Below are positions 14,843 through 24,221 of a DNA stretch of 28,618 nucleotides, piece after piece. Every line of letters begins with the position of its first letter. Position 1 is the first letter of the stretch. Under the pieces are notes generated by a model, which worked only from the letters and a program-made list of their open reading frames with translations, made no database searches and was not told where the DNA came from. The translations under genes and the position numbers were made by a program. The stretch is from positions 1 to 28,618 of the forward strand of contig JAGCXJ010000348.1 of the NCBI GenBank assembly GCA_017961385.1, given 5' to 3'. Source of the DNA: Lachnospiraceae bacterium. GTDB lineage: Bacteria; Bacillota; Clostridia; Lachnospirales; Lachnospiraceae.

Positions 14843-17617
14843 CTAATTTCCTCCCAGAAGTGCATTAAGTGCTTCAACACATCCGTCTACAGCACTCTGC
14901 ATCGGTCCGGTTATACATACCGAATATTCTGACTTTGGTATATATTCTGCAATACACCTAAAGTAATTATTCGAATCTGTCTCACTGAGCATGATATTTT
15001 TCTGGAATACAGTCTTATCATTCATGCTCTCAGGTTCCGCCTGTTCACTTCCCTTACGCATCTGATCACTGCTTTGCTTAAATATATAAGCATTTGAACC
15101 CAGCGTAACGGTACCAGTTGATTTATTCTCATCAAAGTAATACCTGTAATCGGTACAGTCAGATATCGTCTTTAGATCAACATATTCGATTTTTGTATTT
15201 GCTTTATATTGTAAATAGATATATTTATTATTTTTGCTACGCAGTATACTGAGCAGTTTATTTGCCAGTGAAGCTGCAGGATCAAGACCCGATCTAGCCA
15301 GTCTTGACAATGCTGCACAGGCAATAGCCTGTTCTCTGTCGCTCATTTCATCAAAGCTCTTGCCAAAGAAATCCTCAAGTGCTGCAAGAAGCGCATCCTC
15401 GGTAGCTGCATTTTTATTCTGATCATCTCCCATGGAATCCATTGCATCCTGGATACCTCTTAATGTGCTTTCACTTGCGCCTGTTGATGCTGCTTTTTCC
15501 TTTAAAGCATTAAGCTTGTCCTCAGCTCCCATTGCTGCAAGTGCATCTGCTATTCCCGAAATGTCCGCATCCGCATTGTCGGCAAGCTTATTCATTGCCT
15601 TATCTATAAGACCGTCTGCCAGATTATCGACAGATGCATCGTATCCGTCACCAGATCCCGAACCTGATCCAGAGCCTGATCCAGAGCCTGATCCGGAACC
15701 TGAACCGCTTCCGTTTTCAGAATCATCTCCATATCCGCTCCCTTGACCCATTGCATCGGCTATATCACGGTCAACAGCAGCGATCAATGCATCATATGCC
15801 TTGGCTCCGGCCAGATCATTATCATCCAGACAGGCATCTCTCTTTTTTTGCAGCTGTAATTTTTTATCCCTGAGATTGTCTGCTTCGGATCTTAAACTTG
15901 AGTCAGAATCTATGATCCTTTGTGCTTCTTCCCTGAGCCATACTATATGAGCCTCTACAGATCTGTTTGAATATGTCTGGAAATCGGATCTTGGGATTGA
16001 CCCATTCAGATTTTCCGCAATGTCGATTCTTTCTTCTACAAGTGTTAATGCATTTACTGCACTGTCACGCTGCCTTACACAATCAATAAAGAACTGTAAC
16101 ATACTCCTGTCTGCTTCAAGATCATCAAATTGTCGCTCTAATGCAGATCTTTTAACATTATCTGCCGCAGACGGATCATAATCCTGTCCAGGACCTGATC
16201 TGGCATGACTAAGATATGCCGAATCGGCCTGAGGGATCAGGCTTGATCTTAGAAGTTCAAGTTCTCCCGCCTTATCAACTACAGTGTTTTTTCTTATATT
16301 CACAACATGCTTAAGGTTTACTACAGGTCCGCCTAAACCTACATCTGAAGACGCCTCGATAACCGCTTGAGAATAAACATATTCGGAATGACCCAGTATA
16401 TCATCTGCATCTGCGAGACACAAAGCCTGATATTTGGTATAACTTGCAGAACAGTTATCCATGCAGGTACCGACAGAATCTATAAGTCCAGAATCAGGAC
16501 TGAATGCTCTTTCCTCTTCAATATCATCCTCAAGTATTGTCCACCAGCCGTCAGAATTGCCCATGATCCCTAGCAGATTAAACCATGACAGGATCCAGAT
16601 ATTATTTAATGCCAGAGCATCGGCTGAAAAATCATGCTTGGTGGAATCTACAACTTCATTTATATAAGCAGGATTACTGTTTCTGTAATCATCTGATGAT
16701 GAATCCTTAAAGTTTCCTTTAGAAGTATAATTTGATCCGTTTAACAGCGTATTTAGAGTGTTTAACAGGTTAGGGTCAAGTTCGATAAGCCTCTCCATTA
16801 CCAACATACGCCGTTTTGCATCAGTCTTTTCCATAAGACTGTAAACAAGGTCTGCTTCATCATCCGCTCCCTGTGCTTTAAGACTTATGTACAATTTATT
16901 GAGATTTTCAAGAGCTTTGTCACATTTGTTAGTTTCTTCATCTCTAAGATCCAGTGAAAAGAAAGTGCTTAGGATCTGATAATCATATACATCTGTTCTG
17001 AGATTACCGGTTTCTTCAGAGTTCTTGTTCTTCAAAAAATCGCTCTGTGTGATCGGATCCTTTTTTTCCGAGTATGTATACTGCAACCACAGCGGCTCAA
17101 GTTCAGGCAGTTTCGACAGATCATACGGATCCGGTATATCAAACGGATTGACTGCTGCAAGAGTCTTGGCATCCAGCATTATTCCGTCTGCTCCGGCATA
17201 ATATGTAACATAGAGCTTATCGATTATATCCTCTTTTACCGGTGTTCCCTGATCTGTGATCCCGTAAATTCCTATCTCTATATCTTCTATAGCAAACCAT
17301 TGGCCACCTGATAACTCGGACTTATAATAGATAGTGTCCTGTCCGCTCTCTGAAGCAGATTCCTTTGCCTTTTCATACAAAGTATCTGTCATCGCATCCT
17401 TATGTACTATGTAAGTACCTACAAACAGTACTGCATCTTCCACTGTTTTTTGTCTCTTAAACTGAGCATAGGTTATGGCATCATCCGGATTAAACAGCGC
17501 ATTTGCAAAAAAACCGCTGTTTAGAAAAACCGGAACCGAAATAGTGATCGCAAGTACTATCGCCAGAAGAACTCTTATTCTTTTTTTTGTTTTCAAAGAG
17601 ATTTTCTTCACTGTCAA
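14843..17617 (-). CDS. Signal-anchored extracytoplasmic protein with coiled coil and Ser-Gly linker, unknown function
   Basis: This 924-residue protein starts at TTG 17617 (GGAAG 5 nt upstream, touching the previous TAA); GTG 17611 is the alternative. A basic N-terminus (KKISLKTKKRIRV) and one hydrophobic helix (about 15-32) mark a signal peptide or signal anchor, so the bulk lies outside the membrane. Residues 40-400 look globular with several helices. Residues 490-620 are charged and coiled-coil-like. A (Ser-Gly)n linker occupies about 636-656, followed by an Ala/Asp-rich helical domain and a C-terminal beta region. I recognise no family. Its place between the TolC-like gene and the cap gene suggests a part of an envelope complex that docks or guides the CIS. 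Confidence 0.65.
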   Translation of the reverse strand: MTVKKISLKTKKRIRVLLAIVLAITISVPVFLNSGFFANALFNPDDAITYAQFKRQKTVEDAVLFVGTYIVHKDAMTDTLYEKAKESASESGQDTIYYKSELSGGQWFAIEDIEIGIYGITDQGTPVKEDIIDKLYVTYYAGADGIMLDAKTLAAVNPFDIPDPYDLSKLPELEPLWLQYTYSEKKDPITQSDFLKNKNSEETGNLRTDVYDYQILSTFFSLDLRDEETNKCDKALENLNKLYISLKAQGADDEADLVYSLMEKTDAKRRMLVMERLIELDPNLLNTLNTLLNGSNYTSKGNFKDSSSDDYRNSNPAYINEVVDSTKHDFSADALALNNIWILSWFNLLGIMGNSDGWWTILEDDIEEERAFSPDSGLIDSVGTCMDNCSASYTKYQALCLADADDILGHSEYVYSQAVIEASSDVGLGGPVVNLKHVVNIRKNTVVDKAGELELLRSSLIPQADSAYLSHARSGPGQDYDPSAADNVKRSALERQFDDLEADRSMLQFFIDCVRQRDSAVNALTLVEERIDIAENLNGSIPRSDFQTYSNRSVEAHIVWLREEAQRIIDSDSSLRSEADNLRDKKLQLQKKRDACLDDNDLAGAKAYDALIAAVDRDIADAMGQGSGYGDDSENGSGSGSGSGSGSGSGSGSGSGDGYDASVDNLADGLIDKAMNKLADNADADISGIADALAAMGAEDKLNALKEKAASTGASESTLRGIQDAMDSMGDDQNKNAATEDALLAALEDFFGKSFDEMSDREQAIACAALSRLARSGLDPAASLANKLLSILRSKNNKYIYLQYKANTKIEYVDLKTISDCTDYRYYFDENKSTGTVTLGSNAYIFKQSSDQMRKGSEQAEPESMNDKTVFQKNIMLSETDSNNYFRCIAEYIPKSEYSVCITGPMQSAVDGCVEALNALLGGN
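15650..15712 (-). repeat. Ser-Gly linker microrepeat
   Basis: A run of alternating Ser and Gly codons is built from 6- and 12-bp units (GGCTCTGGATCA-like) inside the 924-residue gene. Such runs expand and contract by slippage, so linker length may vary between strains. Confidence 0.85.
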
Positions 17618-19681
17618 TTATTCTTCCAATTTCCTTATAAGAACGTTTAACGTATCGAATCTTCCTGTGTAAAGGAGTGATCCTGATTCATCATATAACT
17701 CAATCTGCAGATCTTCCAAAGACTGCTGCATAAGATCAAGATGTCTGAGTGTTTTTGAGATATCTATCTTATTCTCACTACCGAGGGCTTTGCCTTCTTT
17801 TGTCTTGATAACAAAGCTCTTTACTGCTTCATCATCTGCTTTGATCTTCAGATCTATAAGCTGAGTAGTATCATTTACATCAATCTCATATGTTCCGAGT
17901 ATATTACCCTCATCCTTCTTGATATCGTAACCTGTTGTTATCTCAAGAGGACCTGCCTCAACACTCGGATCGATATAGCAGTCATCTACAAATTCCGTAT
18001 CATTGTAGAGTCGTATTTTTACTGTGGCGTTATTATCAAAATCCAGTTTAAGGTGTCTTAGCTTTTTATCCTTGGGTGTACGATCTCCGACCTGTATATT
18101 ATTGATCCACAGCTCATAATCGGTTATATCGGTCTCAAAGTCATCAGGGATCGTGAGTCTTAATTCAAACTCCATACTCTGTATGATCGATGCGATCGAA
18201 TAATATGCACCGTCAGCTGTGATCTTCTCCACATAGCTTGTACCGACAACTGCGGTCTGCATATCTGCATCGGTGCCGCTAAGGATAGCACTGATTCCTC
18301 CGCAGGTTAATCTGTCAAATGAATACAGTGTCTGACTGTAAAGCTTCATATTGTCGAGCATGCTGTTTTGAAGCTCCTCATAGCTGTCCATCTGTGAATC
18401 ATATTCATCAAATGTAAGCTCGCCGAGACGGTTTTTCAGTTCAGCCTCTGTTAATTCCTTATCTGCCTTATCCAGATCGCTGATACACTGTTTGTAGGCA
18501 TTCTTTACAGATACATAACTGTTGAATGTATCTGTAACAGTCTGATCAAGTGTTTCCCTTGCCTCTTCTTTTTCCTTGGCTGAAGACGCATAATCCAAAA
18601 CATTCTGATAAAGGACATAGGGATCGTCATCTATATATCTGGTTCCGTCCTTATCGCCCTTAAACCAAAGTCTCGGAACCTTTACAAACAAGAATATCCT
18701 CTTTTTACCCTGCCAGTAGCTGTCTATCTTCTCAAGAAACGCTTTATAGTCATTCTTGAATGCTCTCTTATTTATCCTATTTCCATTAAAAGCTGAATTT
18801 ACATATGATGAAAGCTGGTTGGCATCTCTGCCGAACTTGCTTTTTACAAGACCGAAATTTGTATTTAATTCAGCTCTTGCTGTGGATTCAGCGATACATG
18901 CTTCATAATATGTCTCATCCCTGTCTTCCGTATACTCTATCAGAGCATCCAGCTGATCTCTGCTTATCTCGGCTTCAAGGAACGGTCTTTCAAATGTATA
19001 TCCTGTTGATATATCCATTCCGACCATGTTTGACATCTTTTTAAGATCCGCTTCAAGAGTCCTTCTGTCGGAAGCTATCTTTTTATTTACAGAATCAAGT
19101 TTCTTTTCAATCTTTTCAACGTCGCTCTTTGTAGCTTCACCGATCCTTTGCCTTGCCTGATTTCTCTTAAGTCCGTCTTCCAGTCCTTCAGCTCGACGTT
19201 CATTGAATGCTATAGTCTCCTGCAGGACCACAATTTCAACATAGAGATTGTTTACCATTTCACTTATCTCATATGTATTATCCTGAAGATTGTGCTGTGC
19301 AACTTTTATATCATACTGAATTGCAACCGGCTTATACTGAAACTCGCTGGCCTCTGCCAGATCCGGACTGGTCGGAAACTGGAAGTTAAGAAGCGGAGAC
19401 CATCTGAACTGGCTCATAGATTTCTGTTTTAAAGCTATAGCCTTTACGGCACTCTCATACTCAGCTTTTTTTGATTCGATCGCATCCTCTGCATTTTCAT
19501 AATCCAAAGAGTCCTGGATAGCAAGGGATCGACACGCTCTGAGAGTGATTTTCTTTCCTTGCGCCGCCTCTACCTTGAATGCACTTAAGTCACTAAAGAG
19601 CATAATAAATGCAAGTGCCAGTGATATAACAGATGCCGCTATTTTCTTTTTTATCTTCTTTGAATATCCTGTATGCATCAT
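17618..19681 (-). CDS. TolC-like secreted coiled-coil protein with C-terminal beta domain
   Basis: This 687-residue protein has a signal peptide (basic KKIKKKIAAS, then a hydrophobic stretch to about residue 40, with cleavage near V-E-A-A). After it comes T-L-R-A-C-R-S-L-A-I-Q-D-S (about 46-58), the TolC-family opening. The TolC helix hallmark appears twice: R-I-G-E-A-T-K-S-D-V-E-K (about 179-190) and R-L-G-E-L-T-F-D-E-Y-D-S (about 418-429), each in a long coiled coil, as in the two structural repeats of TolC. Residues about 480-687 form an added beta-rich domain not typical of TolC. A Gram-positive cell has no outer membrane, so the helical barrel may span periplasm-like space or cell wall. 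The second ATG (19678) has better ribosome-site spacing. Confidence 0.75.
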   Translation of the reverse strand: MMHTGYSKKIKKKIAASVISLALAFIMLFSDLSAFKVEAAQGKKITLRACRSLAIQDSLDYENAEDAIESKKAEYESAVKAIALKQKSMSQFRWSPLLNFQFPTSPDLAEASEFQYKPVAIQYDIKVAQHNLQDNTYEISEMVNNLYVEIVVLQETIAFNERRAEGLEDGLKRNQARQRIGEATKSDVEKIEKKLDSVNKKIASDRRTLEADLKKMSNMVGMDISTGYTFERPFLEAEISRDQLDALIEYTEDRDETYYEACIAESTARAELNTNFGLVKSKFGRDANQLSSYVNSAFNGNRINKRAFKNDYKAFLEKIDSYWQGKKRIFLFVKVPRLWFKGDKDGTRYIDDDPYVLYQNVLDYASSAKEKEEARETLDQTVTDTFNSYVSVKNAYKQCISDLDKADKELTEAELKNRLGELTFDEYDSQMDSYEELQNSMLDNMKLYSQTLYSFDRLTCGGISAILSGTDADMQTAVVGTSYVEKITADGAYYSIASIIQSMEFELRLTIPDDFETDITDYELWINNIQVGDRTPKDKKLRHLKLDFDNNATVKIRLYNDTEFVDDCYIDPSVEAGPLEITTGYDIKKDEGNILGTYEIDVNDTTQLIDLKIKADDEAVKSFVIKTKEGKALGSENKIDISKTLRHLDLMQQSLEDLQIELYDESGSLLYTGRFDTLNVLIRKLEE

Positions 19682-19686
19682 GCCTC

Positions 19687-20922
19687 TTATGCTGCGGATT
19701 CATTGTTCTGCGAGATATAATAAAACTTAAAATATCCTGTCTGATCGGGACATACGAAAGAATACATGACCTCTCCTCTTTGAAAGGTATAAATATATAC
19801 TTCATAATCCCTGTCAAATGATTCAACAGTCGCTACGTCAGAAAATACCTCTGTCGTATCAAGATCCTTTACTCCCTTAAATACTTCTGCTTTTGAATTC
19901 AGGATATCTATTGCAATAGCTTCCGGGAGTATGATGTTACTGTATCCTTCATAGACCGGACTGCCTAATATATCCCTTATATCCGAAATACTCTCAACCG
20001 CTTCGTCTGCATAATTGAAATGATCAGAGAGTACATAAACTTCGCTTACCTTCTCTTCGTCATCCAAAGCCTCATTATCACTAACTCCGTGATATATGGC
20101 TCCTATACCGCTCATATAAACTACGGATTCATCATCTGTCATATACAGATCCTTGGCACCCTTGTAACACTGCGATACCTCTTCGGCATTCTTTCCCAGC
20201 ATCTCGCTGTAGACGATGTTGTCACTTGAAAATGAACCTGTATATAGCTCATTTTCACCGGAATCGTAAAGTGTACCGTTTCCGTTCTTCATCCCTCTAA
20301 GGAAACCGCCTTCATACTCCTTGGTACCGTTTTCACGATAGAGCACTCCAGTGCCTTCAAATCTGTTTTCATGAAATCCGCCTCTGTACATAAGACTTCC
20401 GTCATTAAAATTCAGTTCACCTTCGCCTTCATACTTGTTCTGAAGGAAATTCCCGGTATATACGACATTTCCTGCAGGATTATAAAGAGTTCCCACTCCT
20501 GTCGCATAACCGTCTTCAACATCTCCGTCGTATGCTCTGTATCCGGATTTTCCTTTTATCCTCACGCGTCCTTTTGCAACTCTGAGTCTTAAGGAATTGT
20601 AATCATATGTCTTGATGCCATCCTCATCAAAATGTCTAAAGAGCGATGTCTCCGTACTGATATACCATATGCTCACAACACCGACTATCAGTACCGCCGC
20701 ATACACCAGACGCTTTGATATCATCCAGCGTCCGACAGCGTAATAATCCTCTTTGTTTCTGGGCTTGAAGCCTAAAAGATTCGAGAAAAACTCACGTATC
20801 TTTACAACTACACGGGTCTTGATAAAGCTCCAGCTTGTGTACATGCGGAACTTTGTCACAAATCCGGTCATCTTGGACTTGACTGTCTGTATTAAGATAT
20901 TTAAAAGACTGTTACCGCCCAT
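19687..20922 (-). CDS. MORN-repeat membrane protein
   Basis: This 411-residue protein has a basic cytoplasmic N-terminal region of about 68 residues, one membrane helix (about 71-90) and an outside portion. Four to five MORN-type repeats lie at about 132-235: the Y-x-G-x-F-x-x-x-x-x-x-G-x-G-x-L pattern is seen as Y-T-G-N-F...G-E-G-E-L, Y-R-G-G-F...G-T-G-V-L and Y-E-G-G-F...G-N-G-T-L. A C-terminal domain of about 170 residues follows. MORN repeats form beta hairpins used for membrane, lipid or protein contacts. Similar single-pass MORN proteins accompany envelope and signalling loci in Clostridia. GAGG lies 9 nt before the ATG. Its role here, perhaps as a scaffold of the envelope complex, is inferred from location. 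Confidence 0.78.
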   Translation of the reverse strand: MGGNSLLNILIQTVKSKMTGFVTKFRMYTSWSFIKTRVVVKIREFFSNLLGFKPRNKEDYYAVGRWMISKRLVYAAVLIVGVVSIWYISTETSLFRHFDEDGIKTYDYNSLRLRVAKGRVRIKGKSGYRAYDGDVEDGYATGVGTLYNPAGNVVYTGNFLQNKYEGEGELNFNDGSLMYRGGFHENRFEGTGVLYRENGTKEYEGGFLRGMKNGNGTLYDSGENELYTGSFSSDNIVYSEMLGKNAEEVSQCYKGAKDLYMTDDESVVYMSGIGAIYHGVSDNEALDDEEKVSEVYVLSDHFNYADEAVESISDIRDILGSPVYEGYSNIILPEAIAIDILNSKAEVFKGVKDLDTTEVFSDVATVESFDRDYEVYIYTFQRGEVMYSFVCPDQTGYFKFYYISQNNESAA

Positions 20923-20935
20923 GAATCAATACCTC

Positions 20936-23353
20936 TTACACATGCAGATTCTTAAACGTAGCATCATCAACACTTTCATTCAGATATCTGTCGCTCTCAA
21001 AGACATACCATTTAACAACGGCATCGTCAGGCATCTCCTTAAGGATATCCGAAAACAGAGTACGTGATATGTAAAAATCCTTCTCGTAGAATGAATTAAG
21101 AGCCTCATCAAACTTATCTAAAAGAGCTACCTTCTGCGCTCTTAAGCGTGCCGGATATGCATCAAGCACCTCATAAAGCTTTATGGCACCGTATCTTGTA
21201 CCATTTCCGACATATCCTATAAATCTTAAAGCACCGGTAATATCCTCTCGTTGCTTTATTTCCTCACTGATCACGAGATTTAGGTTTAACTTGTTAACTA
21301 TCCTGTTTATAGTAGAAACGATCCTCTTTCGTTCAGCATCAAGGTGTGTTGTCGTCTCCTCATCAGAGCCTGTAACACCGAATGTGCAGTTATCAAAGAA
21401 GACTGAAGCAGAAAGATTGATACCGTCATGTCCCTGATTATGTGTCGCAAATATCTCTGTGAAGAAAGAGGTAACATCCTTTTCCTGATCACTAAAGAAT
21501 AACTGGATAACGCTCGTATCAGGCGACTTACCTATAAGCATGCATCTGTGGGTCTTCTGATACTGTCCGATATTTCCGATTATCCTGTCATATCCGTGAA
21601 TATCATTATTGCCTTTTGAAATTGCATTTAATGTAACGATGGTACCGCTTAGTGAGATAAGGTCACCGTTTCTTACATCTATGATCGAATCCTTCTGAAG
21701 GAGTTTTTCAATATTCTTGGGTGCAAATCTGTAATATGCCTCGAGTATCCTTACCTTGCTGTACTGGATCTCTTCAACTCTCTTGTTGATCTCAGAAAGA
21801 GCATCCCACATATCCTTGATATCACTTCCAAGGATCAAAGGTCTCTCACGAAGCTCCTTTCCAAGTGCTGTATCCGACAGAGCTGATTCAAGTATCAGCA
21901 GATCTCTGTTCATCAGATACCAGACTGCGAGTACTAACAGAGAAGCAACGGCAAATACTATCGCAAAAAGTATCAGTGCTCCCTTATTGTCTGCCCATAC
22001 AGAAGCTGTATCTGTTGAATCGTTTATGATACCTATGATCGCATAATCCGGAACCGTATCATTGTCGGCAATGGCAATGGCTCTGAAACTCTGATTGTCT
22101 ATTACAAGATCTTCATATGTGAACCTGCCTCCGCGAAACAGAGGTGCTGTGATCTTTTCCATTGAACTGCCAAATATCGCAGATATATACTGGAGATTCC
22201 TGCCGCTGGCGCTTGCCACGGTCACTCCGTCAACCATTCTGACTATCAGGACATCATAAAACACCTGTGAATTTCCATCCAGATTGACAAAATCAGTGAG
22301 TGCATCTCTTATCTGCATATACTCCTCAGAGTCATAGAAACCCTCATCAGAATAATTCACATGGTCATCAAGTCCTGCCTGCTTTGCAAGTCCTGTGAGA
22401 GAGATGACGGCAAATCTTGAATGCTCCGCTGTTCTGGCATCACTTGTTCTTGATACGATCGTATAAACACCGACTCCGGCGATAATAAGAAGAACTGTTT
22501 CTGCTATCGCAATGTTGTAAAACATTCGATTGCGGTTCGTAAACATGCGTATAAGCAGATACAGTACTATAAACCAGATAATAAGTATTACTGCATAAGT
22601 AAGTATATATTTGCTGTAAAGACTAAAGAGCTGGCCAGGAGAAAGCTTCATCGTGCTTACTGCGTTTGCCACATTCTCATCAAGTCTGAATCTTGCAAAG
22701 CTTGGATCCGCATCGGTCCTTACATACATTTCTCCCTGGGCATATTCTGCCTGTGAAAAGAAACGTCCATCGGAAGCATTTTTCTTTCTTATGCTTTCTA
22801 CAGTGATCTTTGAATCTGAAGGATCACCTACTGCTTTGATCTCACTGTTTGAAATACCGTATACAAGCGCATATGAACCGTCTCTTGCAAGCATGGTCAG
22901 ATACAGACCGCCGTTTTCAGCACTGAAACCGCTTATCACTTCATTACCGAGTCTGAATGTATCGGTCTGTCCGATCAGATTAAGTGTATAGTCAAGCTGG
23001 ACTATACGATAAAATACAGCCGTTTCACTGTCATCTTCGTCAACCGTCTGCATTGTAGACAGTACAGCGTATACGCCCTGTGCATTAACGTCGATAAACT
23101 CAACCCGTTCTTCCTCTACTTGCTTTGAAGAAAATATCTTTCTTACTTCGCCATCGGTATCCATATAGAATATGCGGCCCGATCCGGCTACATTTTCCGC
23201 AAGATAAACACCTGAACCGTAATATACCCCATCAGCATAGTACGTATACTCAACGCTCGATGTGACATTTTCCATAAACGCTGCGAATATGAACACCGAA
23301 GCAGTAAAGCTTAAGATATATAAGATTATGATGATCCTTTTTCGTAAATTCAT
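20936..23353 (-). CDS. Four-helix membrane sensor with degenerate class III nucleotidyl cyclase domain
   Basis: This 805-residue protein has membrane helices at about 5-27, 247-270, 280-300 and 458-481. A beta-rich extracytoplasmic domain (28-245) and a second, Cache-like one (about 305-455) lie between them. The cytoplasmic part (482-805) begins like bacterial adenylate cyclases: A-Y-Y-R-F-A-P-K-N-I-E-K-L-L then D-S-I-I-D-V-R-N-G-D (539-564). It ends with R-F-I-G-Y-V-G-N-G-T and A-I-K-L-Y-E-V-L-D-A-Y plus the helical tail with an F-x-x-I-L-x-x-x-P-x-D pattern. Where active enzymes have a metal-binding Asp in F-S-D-I, this has S-G-T-I-V-T-L-N-A, so catalysis is unlikely. It is probably a pseudocyclase signalling or scaffold protein. 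AAGGA lies upstream of the ATG. Confidence 0.78.
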   Translation of the reverse strand: MNLRKRIIIILYILSFTASVFIFAAFMENVTSSVEYTYYADGVYYGSGVYLAENVAGSGRIFYMDTDGEVRKIFSSKQVEEERVEFIDVNAQGVYAVLSTMQTVDEDDSETAVFYRIVQLDYTLNLIGQTDTFRLGNEVISGFSAENGGLYLTMLARDGSYALVYGISNSEIKAVGDPSDSKITVESIRKKNASDGRFFSQAEYAQGEMYVRTDADPSFARFRLDENVANAVSTMKLSPGQLFSLYSKYILTYAVILIIWFIVLYLLIRMFTNRNRMFYNIAIAETVLLIIAGVGVYTIVSRTSDARTAEHSRFAVISLTGLAKQAGLDDHVNYSDEGFYDSEEYMQIRDALTDFVNLDGNSQVFYDVLIVRMVDGVTVASASGRNLQYISAIFGSSMEKITAPLFRGGRFTYEDLVIDNQSFRAIAIADNDTVPDYAIIGIINDSTDTASVWADNKGALILFAIVFAVASLLVLAVWYLMNRDLLILESALSDTALGKELRERPLILGSDIKDMWDALSEINKRVEEIQYSKVRILEAYYRFAPKNIEKLLQKDSIIDVRNGDLISLSGTIVTLNAISKGNNDIHGYDRIIGNIGQYQKTHRCMLIGKSPDTSVIQLFFSDQEKDVTSFFTEIFATHNQGHDGINLSASVFFDNCTFGVTGSDEETTTHLDAERKRIVSTINRIVNKLNLNLVISEEIKQREDITGALRFIGYVGNGTRYGAIKLYEVLDAYPARLRAQKVALLDKFDEALNSFYEKDFYISRTLFSDILKEMPDDAVVKWYVFESDRYLNESVDDATFKNLHV

Positions 23354-23363
23354 CTTATCTTCC

Positions 23364-24209
23364 TTATTGAAGCAGACTCTCTGTTCCTATCTGCTTAAAT
23401 GTGTTGTATATCAGTCTGAGCCATGAATTGCCGCCTAAGAAGATCCGCGACAAAAGTATGCTAAGTGCCACTATTCCGAGTATCAGGCTGATCCAGAACA
23501 GGATCCCGAGTATCCTGTCCGTATTGCGGTCAAGCCACATACGAAATCTTGTGAGCAGAGTGAGCTTTTCGGGACTGACAGCAGCTATTGTCACATCTCT
23601 GTACAGATCCGTAAATCGGTCATAGCTTCCGTTTGCAGTCTTTTTGCTAAGCAGATAATAACTCGTAGCCTTCTGTCCTGCTTTGGGTTCAAGAAGGGTG
23701 AGCAAAAGCTTTGCACACACTCCAGTGCATTCGCTCTCGCCGATCTCGCAATCAAGCTTTGAAAGATCCATCTCATATCCGAAATAGACAGATCCGTCAC
23801 TTGTCATATGAAGCTGACCACCTGTGAGCAGAAGGTATAGTATCGGATAAGGCAGGTTGCAGCTTATGCAGGCAAGCAATGTACTGATACATACTTCCTC
23901 GCATTGCGCAAGCGACAATGTCTCGCCGCTGTAAAACTCTGACAATGGTCTTTCCTTGTGATAAGGGAATACCAAAATTTCCTTCTCTCCGTACGCAAAT
24001 TCACTGATCAGGACTCCTTCACCTGTTCGTTCGGACATCTTGAACAGTTCAAGAAGCTGCCTGACAACATGGTGATCATGTACAAGTATGACCGTGTAAA
24101 GGATCCCGCCGTCGCTTGCCAGATCTCTGCATATATAACAGTCATTAACCTCACCTATGCTCTTGGTGCTCACGGTCATCAGACGCATTTTGTCGAATTC
24201 ATAGATCAT
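23364..24209 (-). CDS. Pseudokinase-like protein with C-terminal membrane helix
   Basis: This 281-residue protein has a cytoplasmic-looking domain (1-225), a membrane helix (about 233-256) and a short tail. The soluble part weakly follows a protein-kinase order. It shows a Y-T-V-I-L-V-H-D strand (about 38-45), a helix, a hinge-like F-P-Y-H-K-E-R-P-L-S (81-90), then L-L-L-T-G-G-Q-L-H-M-T-S-D-G-S-V-Y-F-G-Y-E (126-146) where a catalytic loop and DFG would fall; the catalytic Asp and DFG are absent. EssB of type VII secretion is a known pseudokinase with a membrane helix, so such an architecture exists in Gram-positive secretion, but I do not claim homology. AGGAG lies 8 nt before the ATG. The adjacent pseudocyclase hints at a signalling or assembly pair. 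Confidence 0.55.
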   Translation of the reverse strand: MIYEFDKMRLMTVSTKSIGEVNDCYICRDLASDGGILYTVILVHDHHVVRQLLELFKMSERTGEGVLISEFAYGEKEILVFPYHKERPLSEFYSGETLSLAQCEEVCISTLLACISCNLPYPILYLLLTGGQLHMTSDGSVYFGYEMDLSKLDCEIGESECTGVCAKLLLTLLEPKAGQKATSYYLLSKKTANGSYDRFTDLYRDVTIAAVSPEKLTLLTRFRMWLDRNTDRILGILFWISLILGIVALSILLSRIFLGGNSWLRLIYNTFKQIGTESLLQ

Positions 24210-24221
24210 TCGATGAGCTCC

